From Sebastes aleutianus (Eukaryota; Chordata; Actinopteri; Perciformes; Sebastidae): a stretch of DNA of 64,000 nt. Shown piece by piece: positions 1 through 12,681 of this stretch (within the stretch, counting starts at the first letter, position 1; every line of letters begins with the position of its first letter). Below the pieces are notes generated by a model that saw only the letters and a program-made list of their open reading frames with translations, was not told the origin of the DNA and did not search any database. The position numbers were made by a program, and so were the translations under genes. Location of the stretch: NCBI GenBank assembly GCA_916700875.1, contig CAKAKS010000022.1, forward strand, positions 18,488,065 to 18,552,064. Direction: 5' to 3'.

Positions 1-401
1 TTCCCCGTTGGAAAGGGCTGTCTGACGGCGAGGTAAAGCAGAGAAAATATTCAAAATATAGCGTGCACTTAAATTGATATCGATTGGTAACTCCTGTCTC
101 TCCAAACTGGGGGCGTGCTGATCGCCATCTACTGTAGGTAATACACTGACTATGGATAAGAACCTCATACAACTTCAAAACACCCGATCTATCCCTTTAA
201 GTGATACAGTGATGTCAGATAAAATACTAACATTAAAAAGACACAATAAACTAGGATTTCTTCCTACCACAATTTAAATGCATTCACACATGCCCTCACA
301 CACATACTGTATGCACAGCAGACAGGGATTGCCCAGATACCTGCTGTATCTGGCTTTAGACAGGCTTGTGTGGGAGGAACACAGAAGGTACTGTACGGCT
401 G

Positions 402-437
<36 letters not shown>

Positions 438-700
438 ATGAAGCAAAAGGTTGATAATTCAGCCTACACTGACTACTGTATGAAAAGGGTCAAAGCAGAG
501 AGGTTTGAATTGTGGTTATGTGTTAAAAGTTCCATTCATCTCTAACAGTTAAATGTTGCAGACGCAATTGATCTCGTTGTTTTACTGCATCCATAAACAT
601 GCATTACATTGAATGCATCATCTTCAGTTGTAAAAGGTCATTGTATTAATATTGTTAGATGTAGTTGCTCTGTGACTGAACTCTTGATTCCCCCTCTCAG
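1..700 (+). other. ano2 intron (3' part), no further feature
   Basis: Holds the (GT)16 tract at 405-436 and otherwise AT-rich unique-looking sequence. No exon for TM1 was recognised here. Confidence 0.7.
405..436 (+). repeat. (GT)16 microsatellite
   Basis: Uninterrupted GT dinucleotides in the intron before the first visible exon. Confidence 0.95.
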
Positions 701-861
701 TCTGGAGATGTGTGACGAGCGTCTCAACTTCACCATGTGTCCTCTGTGTGACGGAGCCTGTGACTTCTGGCAGCTCAGCACGGCATGCGGCACCGCTAGA
801 GCCTCGCACCTCTTCGACAACCCCGCCACCGTCTTCTTCGCCATCTTCATGTCTCTGTGGG
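701..861 (+). CDS. ano2: ano2 exon: first extracellular loop and start of TM2
   Basis: The acceptor is cccctctcag before 701 and the donor is G|GTGAGG at 862. The first base completes a codon split with an upstream exon; the frame then reads LEMCDERLNFTMCPLCDG and ACGTARASHLFDNPATVFF. The paired cysteines belong to the conserved disulfide-bonded extracellular loop of anoctamins, and NFT is an N-glycosylation sequon in that loop. FDNPATVFFAIFMSLW starts TM2. The exon ends after one base of a codon, completed at 2328 to give Ala. A (GT)n microsatellite starts only 8 bases past the donor. Confidence 0.92.
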
Positions 862-867
862 GTGAGG

Positions 868-910
<43 letters not shown>

Positions 911-3900
911 CAGGTGGGCTGAATGTGAAGTTGCTCTTTGATTTTGTCTCATTTTATGACCTCCTTCACCTCAAGAGCAAACAGGCTAAAACAACACACA
1001 TTCAGGTTGAAGACGTGCAGAAAATACTTAAAGAAAGGAATCTTCTGATTCATAATCAGCAGCTTATTTTACGTTTTGTCCCATTTTTCTCTTTTCTTAA
1101 TACCTAAAGCATGTGCCAAATTTGTGCAGACAAAAGAAATCCTCCTGAAAAACAGTTTAAACTAGGGCTGTCAAAGCTAACGATAATAATGTGTTAACGC
1201 AACATGCAATTTCTAGGTTGTAACAGGCTCAGTTTTAAAGCTAGAGTGAAGATACTGACATCATATGAAACTAAAAAACCTAAATAATCCATCGGTACCA
1301 ACCATGTCATGCTAGCTTGTCACGAAGGAGGTTAAATAACGCTCCAAACTAACATTACATTTTGGCAAGGAAAAACTGGCATGACCATTTTCAAAGGGGT
1401 CCCTTGACCTCTAACCTCCAGATATGTGAATGTAAATGGGTTCTATGGGTACCCACGAGTCTCCCCTTTACAGACATGCCCACTTTATGATAATCACATG
1501 CAGTTTTGGGGGCAAGTCATAGTCAAGTCAGCACACTGACACACTGACAGTTGTTGTTGCCTGTTGGGCTGCAGTTTGCCATGTTATGATTTGAGCATAT
1601 TGTTTTATGCTAAATGCAGTACCTGTGAGGGTTTCTGGACAATATCTGTCATTGTTTTGTGTTGTTGATTGATTTCCAATAATAAATATATACATACATT
1701 TGTATAAAGCAGCATCTTTGCCCAATCCCATGTTGATAAGAGTATTAAATACTTGACAAATCTCCCTTTAAGGTGCATTTGATTAATTTGCAACTACAAC
1801 AGCTCTTATAGCAGGAAATGGGAAAACAGATTTTATATTTGTGCAGACTAAAAGAAATCCTCCTTAAACCTTTACAAAATATCTTTCAGTGAGAATTGGT
1901 AAAAACAATGAGTTGTGCGTAAAAGTACATTTTTCCAGAGCTTTCAGCTGTGAGATGCGTTCGGATGCTCCAGTAAAAAGCTACTCAATTAGACATTTTG
2001 TCAAAACTATGAGCTTTGTAGATTACAGAAAGCCATTGATTCTAGTAACTTCACGGCTTTGTGAGACTTTGAGTAAGTAATGTTTTTAAAATTGGGCTGT
2101 GGAAATGTGAAATTTCTTCATCGGGATGTATCGCAACCACTAGAGGATATAACTCAACACCACCTGTTCATGTGCTGAAATTCTTCATTTTAATCAGCAG
2201 TCTGATCACTGCCAAATCCTAAATCCTAAAAAAAAGGCATCTGGTTGTCAGCGGATCTGAAGATGATGCTTATTATAAAGACCTTCATAAAAATGATGAG
2301 ATGTTTTTTGTGTGTGTGTTTGTGTAGCGGTGTTGTTCCTGGAGCACTGGAAGCGCCGTCAGATCAGTTTGAACTTCAGTTGGGATCTGACAGGCATCGA
2401 GGACGACGAGGTACGTGCACTAAACACACACACACACACTCTCAAAGAAAGAAAAACTGACATTGCAATATTTTTTTTCTGCGCTTTATATTGTGATATG
2501 AATAATTAAAGGAAATGGAAAATGTGTACATTTTAAAGTTAAATGCATCAATCTGGTGGTAAGTTAAGTGGCCAGATGGAGAACCTTTTGCTCTAGTAAA
2601 CAATGTTGTGGTCAGGACGTGTCAGGCCGTATGCCGACATCGCCACAGACCCCTCACAGACCCCTCACGCTGAGGACAGTCCCGGTTTACTCTTTCCCTC
2701 GTGGACTGCTGCTCCCAGGTTTCAAACCGGAACCAACACGGCGGCTCGTTTGGAAACTTTCTTCTCTTATATCACGAAAACAGTTCACTGGAATATGTTT
2801 CTGAACACATTTTGGTCCAGAAATAAACCATGCAGTTGCTGAATCTGTCTTCATTTTAGATCATCAACGGTCAGTTAAACGTTTTTTCGGGAGTTTCCAG
2901 AGGCGACGAGTCATCCCGGACGCACCTGATTTGCATAAAGTAGCTGAGACCTCAACTTTATGTAAATGAGGAGCAGGCAACGTGACGGTCCGTCTCTTGA
3001 AACGCAACACTACGCTAACAGAAGGCATTGCACGGCTGCTTACGATGAATAGGAAGCGTGGAAAGAAGGGATCCTTCATATATAATATTGATAATAATCT
3101 ATTATTCTTACTGTACAGTATCAAAGCATGGAAACTACAGTATGTTCAAGGTAACTGGAAATGTGTAAGGCAACTAAAACACTTGCTTAAGGTGAGGATT
3201 GATGATCATCATGGCCAGACATGCTACACCCTTTTCCTCTGGCCACATAGAGGACAAACTACTTCCTGCATTGACGCTGGCATTAATCAAATCATCTGCT
3301 GCAGAATCGTCCGATATGAATGTAATTCCTAGAGAGACTGAAATGAAAACACATCGCAGCCGTACACATACATTATTCACACACCAATACCTGTACAAAC
3401 TGTACACATCTTTGACTCTTCCTCCTGTTTTCTCTCCTCAGGAACATCCCAGGCCAAAATACGAGACCATCCTCCTTCAGAAGAGACAGAGGAAGCAGAA
3501 AAACAAGAAGAAGAAGAAAAAGAACGAGGTAGGAAACATTAGACACCTCGGGACCGCATTCCCATGAAGCCTGTTAACTCATGAGTGTTTGCGTAATAAA
3601 ATATGAACAACGTATGACTTCCACTCTCGTAGCTGGACCTGCCTGTCAACAATACCAATGGAAAGGTATTATACCGTGAAACTCATTCATTTCATATCAT
3701 CTGCGGCAAATTATGACGTTCATTTGAATAACAGCAGGTTTTAAAATACACACTATATATATATTCCCATCATGCCTCGTGATTACAGTGAGTATGCTGT
3801 ACTGCGTTCTGTTGGGAAAACAAACAGTGTAATGAGTTGATCATGAAACTCTTCCACCTGGCTCAGTCCTCACATTTGGAATCAGACGGTTCTTGATGAT

Positions 3901-6900
3901 CCAGATGGATCCTGATATTTGGCTCTCCAGAGCGTTCAGCAGACATCAGTGTGATAATCTACTGATCCAGAACGATCTAGATTCCCGTCTGTAAATTGGG
4001 TCAATCACATCGAGTTCTGTCGGCCCACATACACTTTGCTCGGGGAAACAGATGGCTTCCTGCCACGGCCCGAGTGAGGCAGGAGCTGATTCGCACGGTA
4101 TGCGACCACCGCTGCAACATCCCAAGTCCTGATCTGAGGATAACAGAAGGAAACCTGAAGGATCTCACTGGGTTTATTTTTTTAGTTGTAGGGAAAGTGT
4201 CAACATACGTCACCTGTTGAGGCCTGCACTACGCAGCAGGATTTGGCGTTAGCGAGGTAACTTCAGGGTAACTTCAGGGTTTTCCGTCCTACCAAGGTGG
4301 ATCGCCATGGTAACTGATGCTGAACGTGCGTGCGTGCGTGTCTGTGTCTGTGTAACCTGTCCCTCTGTCTTGCAGCCAGAGAAGCAGGAGGACGGGACAG
4401 TGACAGGGAAGGACAGATGGAGACAAAAACTGCTGTCTGCCATGGCTGCAGGAATACCGGTAACCTCTCCTCTCCCCTCTCCTTCCTCTTCCTCCTCTTC
4501 CTCCTCCTCTCACCTTCCTCTACCTCCTCCACTCTCCTTTCCTCTTCCTCCTCCTCTCACCTTCCTCTACCTCCTCCACTCTCCTCTCCTCTTCCTCCTC
4601 CTTTCACCTTCCTTTTCCTCTTCCTCTCCTCTCCTCTCCTCTCCCATCGCCTTCCTCTTCCTCCTCCTCTCACCTTCCTTTTCCTCTTCCTCCTCTCCTC
4701 TTTGTGATCTCCTCTCCGCTGCCTTCCTCTTCCTCCTCCTCTCAACTACCTTTTCCTCTTTCTCTCACCTTCCTCTTCCTCCTCCTCTCACCTTCCTCTT
4801 CCTCCTCTCCTCTCCTCTCCTCTCCCATCGCCTTCCTCTTCCTCCTCCCATCTCCTTCCTCTTCCTCCTCCTCTCACCTTCCTTTTTCTCTTCCTCTTCT
4901 CCTCCTTTTCCCTCCCCTCTCCTTCCTCTCCTCTTCCTCCTCCTCCTCTCTTTTCCTCTCCTGCAGGCTGCTGTCTATCTGTTCTTCTCTTCCTGTCCCA
5001 TCCTCTGGCTTCTTCAGTCTCAACTCCTCAGGTATTTGTTTGTGCAACTTTCTCTGCATTTTTTTTTCTCCACGTTTCACATTTGTTTCTGAAGGTCACA
5101 GCAACAAACTGAGCCTTAGTGATCTATTCTCTCTTTCTCTCTTTGAGGCACTGAAAGCATAACAGAACTGTTATTTCAGGGTCTGTTGCCTAGTTGAAGT
5201 TGACTGAAAGATTCTTTCCACTAATGAGGTAGAAATGACATCTGAAGGTTTTCATTCAAAGCGTCCTGCTGGATAAATTAAGAAGTATTTTGCTTCCTTA
5301 ATTCAATATGACTGACCACTGTTTTTTAGTAGGTCTTTAATAATGAACCTTATTGTAACACCACCAGTTTTTGTTAGCAGAAGAGACGGTGTCCTCACTG
5401 ATGACGTCTCGTTTTGGAATGAAACTTCTCACTTATTCTAGATGTGTATATCTGCCAGCAGCGAGGAGAACAGAATGTACCGACTCTCAGCAGAAGACGA
5501 GACAAAGCTGTTATTTTAGACAAATACAGCCGGTATCAACAGCAACAACAACAGAGGCAGAGGTGTTGTGTAGAAACTCAAACAGGTGGAGTGTTTTTTG
5601 TTCCAAAGCAGAGGGAGAAGGTCAAAAAGTGAGTCTGAGAAGCCAGAACTTTCCCCAGTGTCAAGCCGAGTAACTCTTTAGTGACTGGTCTTCTTTAATC
5701 CTGCTGGTAGTTAATGTTAACAGACAGTTGATGCTAATGAGGGATTATCAGTCTCTGTGGTTCCCTTTTCTGGATAGCGTATGATTGTGTGTGGAAGAAA
5801 GACTTACACACACTCAGTACACTAATCTCAAACACAAGTTGAGACGGCTTTAATTAATATGAAAGGATAAGGCTGGAGATATTCTATATTTTCGTAGTCG
5901 TCAACAAATCCCTCTGTGCCACAGAGCCTCCATTATTGTGCAAAAACCATTAAAAGGGCCGTCAATTGATTACAATATTTAACCGCCATTAATCGCATTA
6001 TTGTCCATAGTTAATCGTAAATTACTCACACATTTTTTATCTGTTCAAAATGTACCTTAAAGGGAGATTTGTCAAGTATTTAATACTCTTATCAACATGC
6101 GAGAGGAAAAATATGCTTGTTTTATGCAAATGTATGTATATATTTATTATTGTAAATCAATTACCAACACAAAACAATGACAGATATTGTCCAGAAACCC
6201 TCACAGGTACTGCATTTAGCATAAAACAATATGCTCAAATCATAACGTGGCAAACTGCAGCCCAACAGGCAACAACAGCTGTCAGTGTGTCAGTGTGCTG
6301 ACTTGACTATGTCTTGCCCCAAACTGCATGTGATTATCATAAAGTGGGCATGTCTGTAAAGGGGAGACTCGTGGGTAGAACCCATTTTCATTCACATATC
6401 TGGAGGTCAGAGGTCAAGGGACCCCTTTGAAAATGGCCATGACAGTTTTTCCTCTCCAAAATTTAGCACAAGTTTGGAGTGTTATTTAGCCTCCTTCCCG
6501 ACAAGCTAGTATGACATGGTTGGTACCGATGGATTCTTTAGGTTTTCTAGTTTCATATGATGCCAGTATCTTCACTCTAACTTTAAGCCGGCTACAACCT
6601 AAAAATCACAAATTGCGTTAATGCGTTAAAGAAATTAGTGGCATTAAAACGAATTTGCACGTTAACTTTGACAGCCCTAATAGGGACTCATTCTAAGCTT
6701 ACGAAAACACAACGATTCTTAGTTTCAGGTGATTAAATACAAATGAAATCATACCTGATAGATTCCCTGAAACGTTACACACTGTTCCTTTAAAACTAAA
6801 TTTGCATTAATGTGTTATTATCGCTGTTAATATAAGTAAGTAACGGTGTTAGTTCATCATCACAAACACACACGCTGTAGTTTATTTTGAGCCTTAACTC

Positions 6901-9900
6901 ACCAGTAATCAAATGCGTATTAATCTTTTTAGTTTGCTAAAAACGACAGTAAGAAACTACTGAGCTGTTTTTAAAAATGAAACTATAGATTCGTTACCTG
7001 CTGTTAAACATTCATAATCCCATGTTGAAGAAAAAAATACTGAAATGATTTATAGAAAAGCATTTTGTCTCATCAAAAACAGGTGTAACTAATAACATTC
7101 ATCATAGCTTATTGTGCTCGTTGGCGCATTAAAATCGTCTACTGGGACGGCGAAATGGAACTGAGTCGTCATGAATTAAAGTCATTAGTTACACCTGTTT
7201 CTTTTCATGCAACCACAAGTCAACATGTCTGCTGTTGTGAACGGTACAACTGTATTCCTGCACCTGCAACCGATTGTCTGTGGGACTCAATTAAAAAAAA
7301 AAAGACAAAGAGCACAAGACATGAAAAGAGACAAAGACAATGAGAGAGACTTGAAGATAAAGAGAGAGAGAGAGAGAGACTTGGAAGGGAAGTAGTGGGA
7401 TGGAGAGAAACCAGAGGGAGGGCGGCTGAGTGGGAGTGATGCATGCTGGGCAGCAAGCCAGGGGTAAGATTAGGGAACGTCACTATGGCGACACAGAAGT
7501 CTCTCTCTCTCTCGCTCTTACACACAGTCAATGTACTAAACACAGCTGATGTACAGTAATCAAACAGACCTTTAATCTTTTATTTATTCATCACTACTCC
7601 GTGTACAAACCAAAGTATCTCGATATAATATATCACGGACATACAGTGTTTTTTTTTTGTTATCCTCTGATTTATTAATTACCTGAAGCCGTGTCTGATC
7701 CTCGCTGACGGACAGATCTCTGTCTAAACTTCTCACATCATTCTTAAATTAGAAGCTGTCGGCGCTAATGAAGTGAGACGTGTCCAGAGAGCTACAGGAT
7801 CATTTTAAATATTTCAGCATTTCTGGAAAGCAGGCACAAGCGCATCTCGCATCTGGCTTACTTACATTCATAGATAGTATACTACGAACATCAAATTTGA
7901 CCCATCCCAAGCTTTTTTAAGGGGAGCAACTCGGGGTTCAGGGTGGACACAAGGAGAAAAGAGAGAGAGGGAGGAGGATGAGCAGAGGGAGCGAATGACC
8001 TAGAGAAATAAAGATTGCCTCTGTCACGAGATGAAGGCCTTGCTGGGCTTTCCCTCAACGGAGGTAACAAGCCAAATATAACACCTGACCCATTTACTGC
8101 TACCGTTCCCTGTGAAGGCTGTCCTCACCACCAACCATCACACACACTCACACACTTCCACTCTGAAGGTCTTCTTGTCCTCCAGTAAGTCCATCCTTCA
8201 GGTTCGTCAACCTGTATGTGTGTAAAATAGAAAAAAGCACGACTAGAAAAGCTCTTTGAAATTAAGACTAAGGCCCAAAAAGTAATGTTTAATATACAGA
8301 TTAAACAGACATCGTTGATATCTAGATATTAAAATGTATTAACACCTTAAAACTCTGATGGCCCGGCCGGTGGACATCTGCATACTTGGGTCCCTAAACA
8401 GTCTTGGAATTACATAAATTGGGTATCACTGTAAAGCTGAGACTCTTGTGGATCCAATGAGCCCAACTGTATTCATGTGTCAGGATGTTAGTCCCCATAG
8501 GAGCCACTTCATTGTAGTGGGACCATTTTTTTTTTTTTAAACTTGACCTCACTGTATAAAATGACCTGTGGTGACCTCTAGGATAATCACAGCTTCATGA
8601 AACTTTACAGCCACAAACTAGAGACCTAGAGCATTCAGAGGATGGATGGCTTTCTCAGCTAGATTGACAATAAGGGGGTTTCTGAGCAGTTTCAGGAACG
8701 GAAGTGCTCGCCATCCAATCGCCGAAAAATGCAATTCTTGCAGAAATCTCCAAATATCAAAAGTTTTTGATACCAAATCACAGCATGGCTTTTTCTATGG
8801 TGTTCCTCAAGGTCTTGGTGTCTTAATGTGGTGTTAAGGAGGGATTATTGATTATTGTTATCAATTCTCGGGTGCTAAAAAATGGTTAAATTTAGCACCA
8901 AATCTGGTATCAACTCAAAAATTGCTGCAACAACTTGACCATCATATACTTCTATCATAATGTTCTAAACCCTTATACACATTCACAGTTTATTATAATG
9001 AATTAATTAATTAACTAATTAATTAATGTTCATTTCTGATTTATGACTAGAACAACTTGACACACAGTGCTGAGCTGCATCTCAAATTAATCTCCATGTT
9101 CCCAGCTTTCAGATGATGTACACAACTTCTATGTGACATCTACTGCTGACCTGCTATCTCCCCCTAAAGACCGCCTGTCCCGCCCTAAAAAAGACAAAAA
9201 CGGGTCTATTGTGGGTCTTAGAGGGTTAAAGTAAAGAGCAGCGTGTTGGATTAAGTTGTGGTTGTTGAATATATTCTATGTGAATAGAGTAAGTGTGCCG
9301 GTGTCTCCACTAGATGGAGCTGTTGTCTTGCTCATTAGCATATTGAAAGTCTTTCTGTGGTCTGTGTGTGTGAGTCTCTGTGTTGTGAAATTCCTGCTTG
9401 CCTTTGCCTGCCCATATAAGAGTATGTGTATAGTATATGGTTGAAGGGAGTCACATACTTGAGTGTAGAGATACAGCATTTATTTTATGCAGAGATCAAA
9501 CTGGATTTAAGCACAGACAGGCCGGTGAAGCGGCTTTTCTTTTTGGCACAAGTAGGTCAGCTTCTCCCACTGGTTTTAAGTTCAGGGATCCATGCCATAC
9601 ACACTCATTGGAGTGATTATGAGGGTGGAGTCACCAGGTTAGAGGGCATCAGGAATGATTTTTTTAATCCTCATTTTGAGCACCAGACCATTCCAAACTT
9701 TCAGAATTGAATGCAGCTTTCAGAACGCTGTCTTTGGATGACTGGATGTTCGCCACACTTTTTCCCTGCCTCTCCAGAAATAAAGAACAGAGCTGGTCTC
9801 AAACGTTGCACACTGATGAGCTGAATATAGACAGAACTAGGTTTTTAGTATCACCCTGACAATGCCGAATAAGGAGCACAAAGTAACTAGAATGGCACTC

Positions 9901-12616
9901 GGAGAGCGCAGACCTCCGCCAAGCTGCCCGAGTACGATTGTCCCCCCCCTCTCCGTGCAGCTACCGTGCGCCATCATCCACGTGTATTGTTGTTTATGTT
10001 GAGATCAGCTGTACGTAGCGGAGCATCGTAAAACACTTAATTCAAACTGGACAGACACAAAATAAAACTCACCTAAACCAAAGTGTGCTTTGGTCGAACT
10101 CAACTCTAATTTCACCGAGTTCAATGTGAAAAAACGCTGAATCTACAGGTGTCTTTCATTGCGCCACAGGGTTTTGATTGCACCCTCTGACTCGCGCGTG
10201 CGTTAGACTCCTTGGTTCGTGTTTCAAGACGGGTTGGGTGGGTTGCACTGAGGACAGTCCTCCCCGGTCGACAGTCGCACCGGGAGAAGGGGAGAGAGAG
10301 GGCGCAGCAAGCCCTTTGTCCACGGTGCGGCGAGGTCTGGGCGGGGAGCGCTGTAAAGCTGCGGCCGTGAGCCACCTTCGCCCCGAGCCTTTCCAAGCCG
10401 ACCTAGAGCCGGTCGCGGCGCACCGCCTCGTATGCTGGACTCCTCAGCCTGCCGTGTGTTGCTCACACCCTCCAGCTGGCTGGTAACAAGGGTTTTTTGG
10501 CACAAAGAAGTACTCGTATCGGTACTCGGTATCGGCGAGTACACAAATGTAAGTACTTGTACTTGTACTCGGTCTGAAAAAACATGGTATCGGTGCATCC
10601 CTAAACCAACAAACCAACAAACCAACGCCGGTGAAAATATAACCTCCTTCCTAGGCCTTCGGCCTTGGCGGAGGTAACAACACTTATACAAAAAAATCCC
10701 ATATTAGTGTCTGGAAATGAAAACCTTTTGTTACCAGCTGGTCTCTAAATGTAGGATGCAGACTAAAACGGGCCATTGTGCTCCTTTATGTCTCTCTGTT
10801 GAGACGTGGTAACACTTCCTGTGGAGGCGGTGAAATACAGATGCTGCTGCTTCAACTCTCCATTCAGCGTTGACACACCATTTGAAAGGGGAACCGTGAC
10901 AATGCTTTTCACATCGGGGCATTTCAGAGATAGATTTGTTTTTTAATGGATGATAACATGTGGAAAAAAGCTTTTTTCTTCCTTTGCTTCTCTTCGGCAG
11001 GCGGCTCGTTGTTCTGCATCACAGATTTCCCAACAAAAGTTAATGAAGCTTCGGCCTTTATATGAGCGAATGCCAACCTTTTTCTTCTCTCTTCCTCCCC
11101 TGTTTTCCCCCCTGTCCTTCCTGTCCTTCCTGTCCTTCCTGTCAGGCTGCCATAGAGAAGTTGACCTGGAAAGACCGTCTTCCTGGATACTTCATCAACG
11201 TTTCCTCTATCCTCTTTATGGTCAGTACATAAAAATCAGGCTAATGCTATACTTAGGATCATACATGTTCTCAGTACATATAGATGAAAAGTAAAGACAC
11301 AGTTAATGTACATAAATGAGTATATGACTGACCTACATCGATGTGTTCTTTGAAATATTAATTCCAGCCTCTGCCCTGTGAATATCAGACAAATATGGTC
11401 GAGTAATGACTTATTTATTCTTTCTCTTTTTCCCAGTTTGGCTTGACGTTTTCAGCGGTTTTCGGCGTCATCATCTACCGCATCACGGTGTCGGCCCTGA
11501 TGGCGATGAGCCCCGACCCGGAGACCAAGTCCAATGTTCGTGTGACGGTGACGGCCACCGCGGTCATCATCAACCTGGTGGTTATTCTGATCCTCGATGA
11601 AATCTACGGCGCCGTGGCGTTGTGGCTGACTGAGCTAGGTACAGAAATACAAACAGTCATTTACTCTTACAGAGCCTTTTATAGCCGACTTCATGATTAC
11701 ATCACATTGTTAGCTGAAGGCAAAACAAAGGAAAGACCGGAGGCAAACACGAATCACTACATCGGAAATGTCATCTTGCTGTGTTGCTGGCTGCCAGAAT
11801 TGATACCGCCTATGATGACTGATGACAAATTATGATTCAAGGCTCTAGCGAGCAGCAATGTCAACGTAGCGTTTCAGAGATGGAGAGAAAACATTGCTAA
11901 TAGTTTAGCTCAGCCTTCGTAAGCCGCCATGGCTGCTGCATCGTTCGTGCAGAAGTCTAGGAGGGTAGCGTATGGAGCTTGATGATTGATGATTGATGCG
12001 ATATTTCAAAAATGTTCTCATGTAATCATCATCTCTGTGAGTATTTGTGTGTGTGTGAGAGACAGAAACTCTCTTTCTGTCTCTTGGTGGACAGTTTGAT
12101 GAAACTTTGATGTTTTCATGCTCCAGTCGTCCCATCAGTCGTCCCCGGAGGTTTCAACCACACTTATATTCATATTCAAAACCTCTGAAATAGAGGAAAA
12201 GAATGGGAAGAAGTGTGAGAAAGAGGGAAAGTGTGTGTGTGAGGGAGAGAGGGAGAGAGGGAGAGAGGGAGAGAGGATATGCCATGTGGAAAGTGCTCGT
12301 ATTTTAACCTACTTCCAGCACAGTGATCATGTTATGACTCAAATTCAAGAGTCAGACTGACAGAATCACCACTTTAAACTGAGTGTTCTCACCCTGGACT
12401 AAAGAAACATACTGTAGAAAAACCTTCAACATCTATTTAAAAAATACAATTATCCCCAATAACTTCATTTTTCTTAATTGATGGGAACTAAACGAATATG
12501 TAACAACTTGGGGATTTTTATTTTTTATTCTTTTATTAATTTTTGTTGGTATTTATTTATTTTTTCGTTGTGATTTATATCACTATTTACTTTGTTTCTC
12601 TTTAGTTTTATTTTAT

Positions 12617-12681
<65 letters not shown>

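Larger units (their letters stand above)
862..2327 (+). other. ano2 intron
   Basis: Contains a GT microsatellite and the element at 1163-1780. The rest (1781-2327) shows nothing but a short GT-rich acceptor region. Confidence 0.85.
4460..11145 (+). other. ano2 intron, 6.7 kb
   Basis: Holds the pyrimidine tract, the elements at 5954-6679 and 8341-9231, and the GC-rich repeat at 9896-10678. The stretches 5040-5950, 6700-8340 and 9240-9890 show no recognisable feature apart from an AG-rich patch at 7300-7440. Confidence 0.8.

Noticed and set aside
4967..5031. Segment with ctgcag acceptor and CAG|GTATTT donor after the pyrimidine tract, looking like an extra ano2 exon
   Set aside because: It is 65 bases long, so including it would break the phase-0 frame between the exons at 4376 and 11146, and it has no anoctamin similarity.
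4307..5092. 261-codon + strand open frame rich in Ser, Leu and Pro
   Set aside because: It is translation of the pyrimidine-only tract plus the true exon 4376-4459 in the shifted frame; low complexity, no family.
6050..6301. 83-codon + strand frame recurring elsewhere in the window
   Set aside because: It lies inside a dispersed non-autonomous element; the recurrence reflects repeat copies, not a gene family.
10178..10691. 155-codon minus and 102-codon plus frames
   Set aside because: They overlap in a GC-rich dispersed repeat with inverted ends; high GC removes stop codons by chance.
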